From: Brevibacillus reuszeri
Lineage (GTDB): Bacteria > Bacillota > Bacilli > Brevibacillales > Brevibacillaceae
Length of the DNA: 64,000 nt
Direction of reading: 5' to 3'
NCBI RefSeq assembly: GCF_002897295.1
Contig: NZ_BEXF01000001.1
Coordinates: 434,001-498,000, forward strand
Shown here: positions 33,617-42,838 of the stretch, piece by piece
Layout: every line of letters starts with the position of its first letter
How positions within the stretch are numbered: the first letter of the stretch is position 1
Translations under genes and position numbers: made by a program
The notes under the pieces: model-generated
Told to the model about the DNA's origin: nothing
What the model saw: the letters and a program-made list of their open reading frames with translations, nothing else
The model's database searches: none

Positions 33617-34633
33617 ATGGAGGGGAAACCGCCGGTTCTATCAGTAAAAGGCTTGACCACGCAATTTATCGGCAGAAAAAATACGTCTGTGACGGTCGTA
33701 GACGGCGTTGATTTACTCGTGAAAAAAGGAGAGACCCTGGGAATTGTCGGCGAATCCGGGTGTGGAAAAAGCGTGACCTCTCTCTCAATCATGCGATTGC
33801 TAGGGAAAAACGGAAGAGTAGTTAGCGGGCAGGTCGAATTTGAGGGGAAAGATTTACTCACCCTCGAAGAAAAAGAGATGCGCAAAATCCGTGGCAATCG
33901 GCTAGCGATGATTTTTCAGGAGCCGATGACCTCACTCAATCCGGTGCTTACGATTGGCAGACAAATCGGAGAAGTGCTTCAGCTGCATACACCACTAGGG
34001 TGGGAGGAACGAAAAAAACGGACGATCGAGCTGATCGCCCAGGTTGGCATCCCTCGTGCGCAGGATATATTCGGAGAGTATCCGCATCGCTTGTCCGGAG
34101 GGATGAGACAGCGAGTGATGATCGCGATGGCGATGGCATGTCATCCGCAGCTATTGATCGCGGATGAGCCGACCACTGCTCTGGATGTGACGATCCAGGC
34201 GCAGATGCTTACCTTGATTCGTGATATGCGCGCAAAGGCAGGGATGTCTGTCATGCTCATTACTCATGATCTGGGTGTGGTAGCGGAGATGTGCGATCGG
34301 GTACTCGTCATGTACGCTGGGCAGGTTATCGAGTCGGCCGATGTACGTACGCTACTCCGCCATCCGAAGCATCCGTATACGATGGGACTGATCCAGGCCG
34401 TTCCCCATAATGCGAGAGGAAAGAAGCGTTTGTACGCCATTTCCGGCAATGTGCCTTCTCCCGGAGAGTGGCCACAGGGCTGTCGATTTGCGCCCCGATG
34501 CCAGGAAGCGAAACCGATCTGCCACACGCAAAATCCGCCACTTTTAAAGATGAAGGATGGCTCGGAGTGCAGATGCTGGCTGCATGAACCGATTGCGACA
34601 GAAGAAGCAGCGGAAGGGAGGGACGCAATTTGA
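33617..34633 (+). CDS. dppD: Peptide ABC transporter ATPase, DppD/OppD type
   Basis: A 338-aa ABC ATPase. Walker A is GESGCGKSVTSLS, the signature LSGGMRQRVMIA and Walker B LLIADEPTTALDV. The C-terminal oligo_HPY extension has RFAPRCQEAKPICHTQNPP, whose cysteines may bind an FeS cluster. ATG 33617 with AGGAGG six bases upstream; an in-frame ATG at 33593 is possible. Divergent from the LysR gene. Forms a heterodimer with the following DppF. Confidence 0.93.
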   Translation: MEGKPPVLSVKGLTTQFIGRKNTSVTVVDGVDLLVKKGETLGIVGESGCGKSVTSLSIMRLLGKNGRVVSGQVEFEGKDLLTLEEKEMRKIRGNRLAMIFQEPMTSLNPVLTIGRQIGEVLQLHTPLGWEERKKRTIELIAQVGIPRAQDIFGEYPHRLSGGMRQRVMIAMAMACHPQLLIADEPTTALDVTIQAQMLTLIRDMRAKAGMSVMLITHDLGVVAEMCDRVLVMYAGQVIESADVRTLLRHPKHPYTMGLIQAVPHNARGKKRLYAISGNVPSPGEWPQGCRFAPRCQEAKPICHTQNPPLLKMKDGSECRCWLHEPIATEEAAEGRDAI

Positions 34634-35592
34634 GCAAGCCTATCCTGGAGGTAAAAGGGCTAAAAAAGCATTTCGCTGCAAAAAGCGGATGGTTACAGCC
34701 GACATCCTTTGTACAAGCCGTGAATGGGATCAACCTGACGGTGTACGAAGGGGAGACGCTTAGCATCGTCGGAGAATCAGGCTGCGGCAAATCGACGACA
34801 GGTCGTTGTCTGCTTCGTCTTTTGGAACCAACAGCAGGAGAGGTATGGTTTCGCGGGCAGGATCTGACCAAGCTGACTGGAAAACAAATGCGCAAGATGA
34901 GAAGCCAATTGCAGATCGTCTTTCAGGACCCTTTTGCCACCTTAAACCCGAAGCGGACGATCCAAAGCATTTTGGAGGAGCCACTGATCGCCCAGCAGGT
35001 AGAGAAAGCGAAAAGAGCTGAATTAATAGAAGAGACGATTCGGATTGTTGGTCTGAATCCCTCTCATCTCAAGCGGTATCCACACCAATTTTCGGGAGGA
35101 CAAAGGCAGCGGATCGGGATTGCTCGTGCGCTCATGCTGCGCCCGCAGCTCATAGTGGCTGACGAGCCTGTTTCCGCACTTGACGTGTCCATTCAGTCGC
35201 AGATTTTGAATTTGCTGCAGGACCTTCAGGAGCAGTTTGGCATGACGTATATTTTCATCTCCCATGACTTGGGCGTAGTCGAGCACATCTCGGATCGGGT
35301 AGCCGTCATGTATTTGGGTGAAATCGTCGAGCTTGCTGCAAAAGAAGAGATTTTTCGCAATCCGCTGCACCCTTACACGAAAGCACTCATTTCCGCGATC
35401 CCAATTTCAGATCCTGACGAAAAAAGAGAAAGAATCTTGTTACAGGGTGACTTGCCCTCACCAGCCAATCCGCCAAAAGGCTGCCGGTTTCATCCGCGCT
35501 GTCATGCTTGCATGGATATATGCAGATCAGAGGAGCCAAAAGAAACGATAGTGAATGGGCAGATGGTGAAATGTCATCTCTATCATTCCTAA
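34630..35592 (+). CDS. dppF: Peptide ABC transporter ATPase, DppF/OppF type
   Basis: A 320-aa ABC ATPase. Walker A is GESGCGKSTTGRCL, the signature FSGGQRQRIGIA and Walker B LIVADEPVSALDV. The oligo_HPY tail has RFHPRCHACMDICR. It starts with TTG overlapping the dppD stop (TTGA), behind GGGAGGG. It pairs with DppD to power the peptide permease. Confidence 0.93.
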   Translation: MSKPILEVKGLKKHFAAKSGWLQPTSFVQAVNGINLTVYEGETLSIVGESGCGKSTTGRCLLRLLEPTAGEVWFRGQDLTKLTGKQMRKMRSQLQIVFQDPFATLNPKRTIQSILEEPLIAQQVEKAKRAELIEETIRIVGLNPSHLKRYPHQFSGGQRQRIGIARALMLRPQLIVADEPVSALDVSIQSQILNLLQDLQEQFGMTYIFISHDLGVVEHISDRVAVMYLGEIVELAAKEEIFRNPLHPYTKALISAIPISDPDEKRERILLQGDLPSPANPPKGCRFHPRCHACMDICRSEEPKETIVNGQMVKCHLYHS

Positions 35593-35607
35593 AAGGAGAG
35601 AAAGCGT

Positions 35608-36513
35608 ATGTATGCCCGAATCAATGGAACACGTATATTTTTTGATGTCGAAGGAGTGGGGTGGGTACCGGATGGACCGATCCTGCGGAAAAAGCCAACC
35701 TGCTTTGTGTTGCATGGAGGACCTGGCGGCGATCATACGGGGTACAAGCCTGGCTTGTCTCCTCTTTCTGAGATTATGCAGCTTGTCTACATCGACAACA
35801 GGGGAAGCGGTCGTTCTGCTGTAGGACCCAGCGAATCGTATTCACTTGAAAATAATGTGGAAGACATCGAGGCCTTGCGTGAGTACTTGGGGCTGGAGAA
35901 AATCGTTCTGCACGGTCATTCGTATGGTGGGATGGTGGCGCAGGCTTATGCTTTGCGCTACCCGCAGAATGTCGCAGGTTTGTTGCTTCTAACCACATCC
36001 CCCAGTCATGAGTTTATCGAAAAGGCAAAAAGAATTGTTGAAGAAAAAGGTACACCCGAAATGAAGGCAATCGCTAAAGTATTATGGGAAGGTGCCTTTT
36101 CCTCCAAAGAAGAACTGACTCTTTTTTATGAGCTGATGGCGCCGTTGTACTCGACGACGCACAATGCAGCACCGACAGAGGCAGAACGGCAATTCGCTCA
36201 GGATGCCCGTGCCCGCGCCAATAGATCCTATCAAGCGCTGAATGAAGGCTTTGGCGGATTTCTGCGAACGTTTGACTTGCGTGAGCAGCTGCCCTCGATT
36301 CAAGCACCAACTCTCGTGATGGGAGCGCGCCATGACTGGATTACGCCTGTGGAGGATTCAGAAGAAATTGCTGGGCTGATCCCGCAAAGCGAGCTGGTCA
36401 TTTTTGAACAGAGCAGTCATAGTGTGGTCAAGGATGAGCATGCGCACTACATTTCTATCGTAAAAGACTTTGTGCTGCGCCGGATTCACGAAACGGCAGA
36501 ACAGCCAGTGTAG
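35608..36513 (+). CDS. Proline iminopeptidase-like alpha/beta hydrolase
   Basis: A 301-aa S33-type alpha/beta hydrolase. The oxyanion region is VLHGGPGGDHTGYKP, the nucleophile elbow GHSYGGMVAQAYALRYP, and the catalytic His is near the C-terminus in QSSHSVVKDE. HGGPG with this arrangement is the proline iminopeptidase/prolyl aminopeptidase signature; some members are epoxide hydrolases or other peptidases. It has an AAAGGAGAG site 16 bp after dppF, consistent with intracellular trimming of imported peptides. Confidence 0.84.
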   Translation: MYARINGTRIFFDVEGVGWVPDGPILRKKPTCFVLHGGPGGDHTGYKPGLSPLSEIMQLVYIDNRGSGRSAVGPSESYSLENNVEDIEALREYLGLEKIVLHGHSYGGMVAQAYALRYPQNVAGLLLLTTSPSHEFIEKAKRIVEEKGTPEMKAIAKVLWEGAFSSKEELTLFYELMAPLYSTTHNAAPTEAERQFAQDARARANRSYQALNEGFGGFLRTFDLREQLPSIQAPTLVMGARHDWITPVEDSEEIAGLIPQSELVIFEQSSHSVVKDEHAHYISIVKDFVLRRIHETAEQPV

Positions 36514-36615
36514 TATCCATTCGAATACGTAGAGCAGTAGGGGGCAGAAACAAAAGAGTTGTTTTTGACCTCTGCTGCTATTCAAAGACTCGTAGCATCC
36601 CGAAAAAGGGGTGTT

Positions 36616-36630
36616 TATTTTTTGAAAATT
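36616..36630. promoter_or_regulatory. CodY box candidate upstream of the M20/ggt/binding-protein genes
   Basis: TATTTTTTGAAAATT matches AATTTTCWGAAAATT at 13 of 15 positions, ~100 bases before the M20 amidohydrolase gene, inside an AT-rich promoter-like stretch. A second CodY-type site in the same locus. Confidence 0.55.
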
Positions 36631-36727
36631 AAAAATTGATTGAAACACACTCTTTATTGCAATAAAATGTCACTAAAGAAAAATTCCAAAATACATCCAA
36701 AAATAGCTTGGCCTGAGGAGGACGCAT

Positions 36728-37939
36728 ATGCAGAATATTTCAGAGCTCTATCAAACGTCAGATATTCTCAAAAAGGCGAGTGTTGCAAAAGAACAGATCA
36801 TTGCCTGGAGGCGTGATTTCCACTTGCATCCAGAGCTAGGGTATGAGGAAACACGAACCTCGCAAATCGTGGCTGCGCATTTAAGAAGTCTGGGGCTGGA
36901 AGTAAAAACGGGTGTCGGGCGCACAGGCGTAGTAGGAATTCTCCGGGGAAAAGAGCCGGGACCAACCATCGGGTTACGCGCCGATATGGACGCTTTGCCC
37001 ATCCACGATCAAAAGACTGTCGCCTATCGCTCAGGCATAGACGGGAAGATGCACGCCTGCGGTCATGATGCTCATACAAGCATTTTGATGGGAGCAGCGA
37101 CATTTTTAACGGAGCACTATCGTCCGGAAAAAGGGAATGTTGCCTTTGTGTTTCAACCGGCTGAGGAGGGACTCGCAGGAGCCAAAGCCATGATCGAGGA
37201 TGGTCTGTTGCGCGACTTTGGCATTCAGGCGATGGCAGGACTGCATGTATATCCTGGTTTGAAGCCAGGGCAGGTAACGGTAGCACGCGGGGTTTCATGT
37301 GCTGCTTCAGACAGGCTGAAGATTAAAGTGATTGGTCGCGGAGGTCATGCAGCACATCCCCATCAGACGGTTGATTCGGTGACGGTGACAGCCGAGGTGA
37401 TTTCGGCACTCCAGCACATCGCCAGCCGCCAGGTAGATCCGCTAGACTCCGTGGTCATTACCATCGGCAAAATTGTCGGGGGAACGGCGAGCAATGTCAT
37501 TGCAGCAGAGGTGGAGCTGTCTGGCACAGTCCGAACGCTCAATCCTGCTCTGCGGGAACAGATGCCAAAACGTATCGAGACCGTTGTAAAAGGCGTAACA
37601 GAGGCATTCGGTGCCACCTATGAGCTGGAATACGGATTTGGTTATCCTTCCATTATCAATGACGATCAGCTGGTTGACCTTTTGCTTTCCACCTCTGATC
37701 ACGTGCTGGGTGAATCCAAATATGAGCTGGTCAAACCGTCGATGGGCGGTGAGGACTTTTCATACTACACCCACCATGTTCCCGGAGTATTTTTCCGTCT
37801 CGGTACAGGTAATGAAGCCAAAAATGCGACATATCCACTGCATCACCCGATGTTTGACATCGATGAGGATGCTTTGCCCATCGGTGTCGCTATGCTATCA
37901 GCCTTTGCACTGCGCTATTTAGGAAGTCATGGCTTATGA
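36728..37939 (+). CDS. M20 family amidohydrolase/carboxypeptidase (hippurate hydrolase-like)
   Basis: A 403-aa M20D amidohydrolase. LRADMDALPIHDQ, MHACGHDAHTSILMGAA (metal Cys/His), FVFQPAEEGLAGAKAMIEDGL (catalytic Glu) and MGGEDFSYYTHHVPGVFFRLG are all present. These enzymes remove N-acyl groups or C-terminal amino acids (hippurate, N-acetyl-amino acids, aminoacyl conjugates). It follows a CodY-like box and a 214-bp gap, so it starts a second transcript, and overlaps the GGT start by four bases (ATGA). Fits breakdown of imported peptides. Confidence 0.9.
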   Translation: MQNISELYQTSDILKKASVAKEQIIAWRRDFHLHPELGYEETRTSQIVAAHLRSLGLEVKTGVGRTGVVGILRGKEPGPTIGLRADMDALPIHDQKTVAYRSGIDGKMHACGHDAHTSILMGAATFLTEHYRPEKGNVAFVFQPAEEGLAGAKAMIEDGLLRDFGIQAMAGLHVYPGLKPGQVTVARGVSCAASDRLKIKVIGRGGHAAHPHQTVDSVTVTAEVISALQHIASRQVDPLDSVVITIGKIVGGTASNVIAAEVELSGTVRTLNPALREQMPKRIETVVKGVTEAFGATYELEYGFGYPSIINDDQLVDLLLSTSDHVLGESKYELVKPSMGGEDFSYYTHHVPGVFFRLGTGNEAKNATYPLHHPMFDIDEDALPIGVAMLSAFALRYLGSHGL

Positions 37940-39753
37940 CGACGCCAGGGATTGATCCATCGATGGAAAAAGCCACACAGGGGATTGTCTCGGTTTCTCA
38001 TCCGCTCGCTGCCGAGGCAGGCATCAAAATTTTGCAGCAGGGAGGAAATGCCGTTGACGCAGCGGCAGCCATCCAGTTTTCGCTGAACGTTGCTGAGCCG
38101 TATATGTCAGGGATCGGTGGCGGCGGGTATATGATGATTTATCTGAAAGATCAGAATAAAATTATTGCCCTTGATGGACGGGAAACAGCGGGGATGAACG
38201 CCAATCCCGATTTTCATCTGGATGAGGATGGCAAGCCGCTCTCGTTTTTCGAGTTTACAACCAGCGGAGATGCGCCTGGCACACCAGGTCTCTTGCGTCT
38301 TTTAGAAACATCCCTGCAAAAATACGGCACCATGGAGCTCGCAGATGTGCTAGATTCAGCGATTGAGCAGGCCGAGAAGGGCATTGACGTCAATTGGGCA
38401 ACAGAGAGGTATACCGCCAATGAAGTTCGGCGCATTCAAAAGTATGAGGCGACTGAACAGGTCTTCATGCCAGGAAATGAGCCAATCCGCGAAGGCGATC
38501 GCTTGGTGCAGCCTGACTTGGCAAAAGCCTTGCGTTTGATCAAGGCGCACGGGGCGAAGGTGCTGTACGAGGGAGAAGTAGGGGAAGCTCTCGTCGCAGA
38601 AGTGCAAAAGCATGGCGGGAGATTGACGATGGCGGATTTGCGTGCCTATACGGTGAAAGAAGCAGAGCCGATCCGTGCTCCGTATCGCGGCTATGAAATT
38701 GTTTCGATGGGCCCCTCCAGCTCCGGTGGGATCACCATGATTCAGATGCTGAAGCTTTTGGAGCCGTACGATTTGCAAAGCATGGGGCATCTGTCCGCAG
38801 ACTACTTGCATCATTTGCTGGAGGCGATGCATCTGTCCTACGCAGATCGGGCCAAGCATATGGCGGACGAGGATTTTTGCCCTGTTCCAAAGGCAGGTCT
38901 CCTGCATCCTGAATACTTGTCCGAGCGCACCAGGCTGATCAACCCGGAGACCGCAACCAAGCAGGTTGAGCCAGGCGAGCCGTGGGTATATGAAGCAGAT
39001 ACGAGCAGGCGACCAGCTGCCACAGAGAGTGGCGGGCGCGACGAAACGATGACCCAAACGACCCATTTTTCTGTCATTGATCGATGGGGCAATATGGTTT
39101 CGTTTACTTCATCGATTGGCTCTGTCTATGGCTCAGGAATGATGGTACCTGGCTATGGATTTTTGCTTGGAAATCATGGGGTGGCTTTTCAAACCGAAGC
39201 AGGGAGTGTCAATCAGATCGAGCCTGGAAAAAGAGGCCTGAGCAGCATGGCTCCTACGTTTGTTTTAAAGGACAACGAGCCTTTCATGGCACTCGGCTCA
39301 CCAGGCGCGACGACGATCATTGCTTCCGTAGCTCAAGTGATTTTGGGCGTCATCGACTTTGGCTTGCCGATTCAGCAGGCGATTCTCGCGCCGCGTGTAT
39401 ATTCCAGTACCTATCCGAAAGTGGAGTGGGAGTATGGGTTTGAACCGGATGTTCTGCGGGCCTTGGTGGCAAAAGGACATGCCTTGGAGAGGGCACCCCA
39501 GCCATACATTGGCGATGTCCATGCAGTTTTGTACGATGCTGCGACCAAAAGCATGTACGGGGGAACCGACGATACACGCGAAGGAACCGTACTGGGTGTC
39601 GATGGCGTCCGCTTTACGATCAGCAAGCCACCGGAACAGCCGCAGATGGAAAAAGATCTGCTAGATCTGCTGGGCAGTGGTACACCCGACAATTCGGGAG
39701 ATCCTGCTACCCAAGGCTACTATAAATACGATCAAGAGAGCATCACCCGATAA
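37936..39753 (+). CDS. ggt: Gamma-glutamyltransferase, apparently cytoplasmic
   Basis: A 605-aa GGT proenzyme. GIVSVSHPLAAEAGIKIL and GGNAVDAAAAIQFSLNV are at the N-terminus, GIGGGGYMM is the oxyanion/Gly-rich loop, and the autocleavage nucleophile Thr375 lies in TQTTHFSVID. MAPTFVLKDN and LGSPGATTII close the small-subunit signature. GGT transfers or hydrolyses gamma-glutamyl groups (glutathione, gamma-glutamyl peptides, poly-gamma-glutamate). Unlike secreted GGTs, the N-terminus has no hydrophobic signal peptide, suggesting a cytosolic enzyme acting after import by the neighbouring ABC transporter. The start overlaps the M20 stop. Confidence 0.93.
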   Translation: MTTPGIDPSMEKATQGIVSVSHPLAAEAGIKILQQGGNAVDAAAAIQFSLNVAEPYMSGIGGGGYMMIYLKDQNKIIALDGRETAGMNANPDFHLDEDGKPLSFFEFTTSGDAPGTPGLLRLLETSLQKYGTMELADVLDSAIEQAEKGIDVNWATERYTANEVRRIQKYEATEQVFMPGNEPIREGDRLVQPDLAKALRLIKAHGAKVLYEGEVGEALVAEVQKHGGRLTMADLRAYTVKEAEPIRAPYRGYEIVSMGPSSSGGITMIQMLKLLEPYDLQSMGHLSADYLHHLLEAMHLSYADRAKHMADEDFCPVPKAGLLHPEYLSERTRLINPETATKQVEPGEPWVYEADTSRRPAATESGGRDETMTQTTHFSVIDRWGNMVSFTSSIGSVYGSGMMVPGYGFLLGNHGVAFQTEAGSVNQIEPGKRGLSSMAPTFVLKDNEPFMALGSPGATTIIASVAQVILGVIDFGLPIQQAILAPRVYSSTYPKVEWEYGFEPDVLRALVAKGHALERAPQPYIGDVHAVLYDAATKSMYGGTDDTREGTVLGVDGVRFTISKPPEQPQMEKDLLDLLGSGTPDNSGDPATQGYYKYDQESITR

Positions 39754-39773
39754 TCGTATCGAGGGGGAAAATC

Positions 39774-41417
39774 ATGAAAAAAGTTGCGTCGTTGATCTTA
39801 TCGTTCGCGTTGCTATTGCCTGCGTTGGCAGGATGCGGAGGAAGCCCGGCAGCGAATACGGGCAATTCCGAACAAGGACAGGCTAAGACCGAAAAAGGGA
39901 CAGAAGGCGCCAACCTGGAAGTCGTCTTCAACGCAAAGTCAGAGCCTCCGAGTCTCGATCCGGTAAAGTCCACAGATATCCAGTCATTTTGGATCATCAA
40001 CCATATGTTTGAAGGGCTGTACTGGAAAGACCAGAAGGGAGAGCCCGTTCTCGCTGCTGCCAAGGACGTGAAAATTTCCGAGGATGGAAAAACATATACC
40101 TTTATCCTGCAAGACAATGGCAAATGGTCAAATGGAGACCCTGTTACGAGTGATGATTTTGTTTATTCCTTTCTCCAGCATCTCGATCCAAAGGTCGGCT
40201 CCACGACTGCATACCGACTTTATTACATTAAAGGAGCAGAGGAGTTCAACAAGGGGACTGGCAAGATAGAGGATGTCGGGGTCAAGGCAGTGGATGCGAA
40301 AACATTGGAGATCAACCTGGTAGCGCCAACCAGCTTTTTCCCGAAGCTGCTGGCTACCCAGTACTACGTTCCGATCCACAAAAAAACGGCGGAAGCCAAT
40401 CCAAGCTGGGCGGCAGATGCCAGCTCGTATGTGACCAATGGGCCGTACAAAATGACCTCGTGGAAGCATGATTCTGAGATCGTCATCGAGAAAAACGAGC
40501 ATTATTGGAATAAGCAGGACGTCTCGATGCAAAAGGTTACCTGGAAAATGGTCAGCGATGCAACGACGTATTATCAAATGTTCAAGGGTGGACAGCTCGA
40601 TGTGGTTTCTGATTTGACTGCGGATATATTAGCGAGTGAAAAGCAAAATCCTGGTCTGGAGACGAAATCCTTGTTTGGGACCTACATGTATTTGTTCAAC
40701 GTGAGCAAGCCGCCGTTTACCAATCAAAAAGTGCGTCAGGCGTTTGCTTTGGCTATTGATCGTAAGCTGATTACAGAGGCGGTGACAAGAGCCGGAGAAA
40801 TTCCTGCCTACGCGATGGTGCCGCCAGGAGCGAGCACGCCGTCCGGTGGAGACTTCCGTGCCGAAAAACCGGAATACGTAACCTACAATCCAGAGGAAGC
40901 AAAGCGCTTGCTGGAGGAAGGAATGAAGGAGGAGGGCTGGACGACCTTCCCTGAAACGACACTGCTCTACAATACGTCTGATGCCAACAAGCAGGTCGCA
41001 CAGGTGGTACAAGAGATGATCAAAAAAAATCTGGGTGTGGACCTTCGTCTGGAAAACCAGGAGCTGAAAATGCAGCTCGCCAACCTCAAGCAGAAAAACT
41101 ATCAGATGGCGCGCGGCTCCTGGACTCCTGCTGTCGATGATCCTGTATTTTCACTGGATCGATATTCAGGCGATGCTGCCGGAGACACTGCCTGGGTAAA
41201 TGACGAGTACGTGAAGCTGAAGGCTGCGGCAACGGTAGAGCCAGACGCAAACAAGCGCAACGAAATGCTTCATCAGGCGGAAGAAATGCTGATGAACGAC
41301 ATGCCGTTCATTCCTGTATATTTTCCATCTCAAAACTATCTAGTTCAGCCTGGCTTAAAAGGACTGAGCTATCCGTTAGGACTGTATCCGATTGCTCGCT
41401 GGGCTACACGAGAGTAA
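39774..41417 (+). CDS. Second peptide-binding lipoprotein (SBP family 5, OppA-like)
   Basis: A 547-aa binding protein. The signal peptide ends in LPALAGCGGSP (lipobox LAGC, Cys ~21). The core has EVVFNAKSEPPSLDPVKSTD, FIINHMFEGLYWKDQKGEPVLA and GKWSNGDPVTSDDF, the OppA subgroup pattern. It is only distantly similar to the SBP at 29.1 kb, giving the locus two receptors of different specificity for one permease, or one receptor with an external partner. Starts 20 bp after ggt; followed by a strong terminator. Confidence 0.92.
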   Translation: MKKVASLILSFALLLPALAGCGGSPAANTGNSEQGQAKTEKGTEGANLEVVFNAKSEPPSLDPVKSTDIQSFWIINHMFEGLYWKDQKGEPVLAAAKDVKISEDGKTYTFILQDNGKWSNGDPVTSDDFVYSFLQHLDPKVGSTTAYRLYYIKGAEEFNKGTGKIEDVGVKAVDAKTLEINLVAPTSFFPKLLATQYYVPIHKKTAEANPSWAADASSYVTNGPYKMTSWKHDSEIVIEKNEHYWNKQDVSMQKVTWKMVSDATTYYQMFKGGQLDVVSDLTADILASEKQNPGLETKSLFGTYMYLFNVSKPPFTNQKVRQAFALAIDRKLITEAVTRAGEIPAYAMVPPGASTPSGGDFRAEKPEYVTYNPEEAKRLLEEGMKEEGWTTFPETTLLYNTSDANKQVAQVVQEMIKKNLGVDLRLENQELKMQLANLKQKNYQMARGSWTPAVDDPVFSLDRYSGDAAGDTAWVNDEYVKLKAAATVEPDANKRNEMLHQAEEMLMNDMPFIPVYFPSQNYLVQPGLKGLSYPLGLYPIARWATRE

Positions 41418-41434
41418 ATGAGTGTTTCACGACC

Positions 41435-41486
41435 ACGGCTATCTGTACGCAAAGGTAATTTGTCTTTGTACAGATAGCCGTTTTTT
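41435..41486 (+). terminator. Terminator closing the peptide utilisation locus
   Basis: ACGGCTATCTGTAC (41435-41448) and GTACAGATAGCCGT (41468-41481) form a perfect 14-bp stem, with an additional CAAAG/CTTTG inside, followed by T6. Confidence 0.95.
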
Positions 41487-41507
41487 CAATTAAGAAACGA
41501 GGCGGCA

Positions 41508-42131
41508 TTATTTTTTCGCACGAGGAGACTGCCATTTGCGGTAGATCATATAAGCGATTCCGATAAAGCTGGCGTATACGAGAACGGTTATGATGGTCCG
41601 GCGAACATCCGTAAATACTTGATCTCCTAAAAAAGAATAAACGAGCATGGTCGGAATTTTTCCGATAGCTGTAGCGAGAGCAAATGAGAGGACGGAAATC
41701 ATGCTGATGGCAGAATAAATGGTAATGGCAGGAGAAGGAATGATAGGGATGAGGCGTGCAAAAAGAACAGCCATGAACGCATTCCGTTCAAAAACGCTGG
41801 TAAAGCGATCTAATTGCTGAAAACGCGCCAAAAATTCTCGCCCCTTCTTTTGGTAGCCGTATCGTACATATAGAAACATCAGGAGCGCCGAGCCAAGTGA
41901 TCCCGTCCAATTTATGAATGCACCCCAAAAAGGGCCGTATTTTGCGCCCATGATTCCTGCGAAAAGACCAAAAGGAATAACAGGAAATAACCCGATAAAC
42001 ACAGACAAGGGAAACATAAACGGCAGGAGGGTCATATCCTGATTGGTTAACCATGACATGATGCGACTACTGTTAAAAAATCCGAAGATCAGAACTAGAA
42101 CGTAGATACAAAGCAGTATTCGTGTCTTCAT
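41508..42131 (-). CDS. TVP38/TMEM64 (VTT domain) membrane protein
   Basis: A 207-aa membrane protein with ~5-6 helices. The VTT/DedA-related core has PFGLFAGIMGAKYGPFWGAFINWTG (the G-x-x-x-G and PF motifs), FLYVRYGYQKKGREFLARFQQLDRF and FARLIPIIPSPAITIYSA (the R-x-x-P-x-x-P re-entrant motif). This class is linked to lipid and ion homeostasis (scramblase-like folds). GAAAGGAGGGG precedes the ATG on the minus strand. No operon partner. Confidence 0.85.
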   Translation of the reverse strand: MKTRILLCIYVLVLIFGFFNSSRIMSWLTNQDMTLLPFMFPLSVFIGLFPVIPFGLFAGIMGAKYGPFWGAFINWTGSLGSALLMFLYVRYGYQKKGREFLARFQQLDRFTSVFERNAFMAVLFARLIPIIPSPAITIYSAISMISVLSFALATAIGKIPTMLVYSFLGDQVFTDVRRTIITVLVYASFIGIAYMIYRKWQSPRAKK

Positions 42132-42322
42132 GAGCCCCTCCTTTCCTCTTCATTCATTCTGTTCTATTTCCGCCATTCTATATACGACTGTTATTTTGTT
42201 GTTCTAATTATCTGTATCTTATCATTGCTCTGTGATCTGACTTATCATAAATCTATGAGATCCCTGCTATGTCAACAAGCCTTGGTTTGTATTATCTTTG
42301 GTACAAAGGGGAGAGGATCATC

Positions 42323-42652
42323 ATGGAAAAAGTAAACATCGCGCAGCATTTTTCAAAGTTACAGGAGACATGGAGCTCCGCAGTCGTAGGTGAGCTCAAT
42401 GACGCTGCGATCAAGCTGGAGAAGCTTCAAGGTGAATTTGCCTGGCAACAGAACGATCAGAAGGACGAGCTGTTCTTCATCGTTCAGGGAAGATTGCTGA
42501 TGATGTACCATGAGCGTAATATATGGGTAGAAGCAGGCGAGTTTATTGTGGTGCCAAAAGGTGTCGCATACAAGCTCTTTATCCCAAATGGGGTCTGTCA
42601 TGTACTGACGATCGAGCCTCAAGAAGCGGTTGCTCTCAAGATCTGTTCATGA
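42323..42652 (+). CDS. Small cupin protein
   Basis: A 109-aa single-domain cupin. FAWQQNDQKDELFFIVQGRLLMMY and WVEAGEFIVVPKGVAYKLF form the two cupin motifs, but they are degenerate. The canonical metal His pair in motif 1 is replaced by a Gln/Lys environment, with His/Glu positions only partly conserved. ATG 42323 follows GGGGAGAGG. The gene is isolated, with its own terminator. Function unknown; small cupins often bind small molecules or act in isomerisation/dioxygenation. Confidence 0.75.
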   Translation: MEKVNIAQHFSKLQETWSSAVVGELNDAAIKLEKLQGEFAWQQNDQKDELFFIVQGRLLMMYHERNIWVEAGEFIVVPKGVAYKLFIPNGVCHVLTIEPQEAVALKICS

Positions 42653-42705
42653 AGCATTTACCCAGACAGGAATACCTTCCTTGCTGGAATAAAACGATTA
42701 TAGAC

Positions 42706-42746
42706 AGCTGTCATGGTCAGGTCATTTCATGATCCTGAATTTTGAC
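42706..42746 (+). terminator. Terminator after the small cupin gene
   Basis: AGCTGTCA (42706-42713) pairs with TGACGGCT (42733-42740) with one G-U pair, with TCAGG/CCTGA inside, followed by T7. Confidence 0.85.
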
Positions 42747-42838
42747 GGCTTTTTTGTTATATGAAAAAATGATTGACTAATCCACCATTTTGTTATGTAA
42801 ATAGAAAAGGATGGCTCCAACTCTTTTTGAGGTGATGA

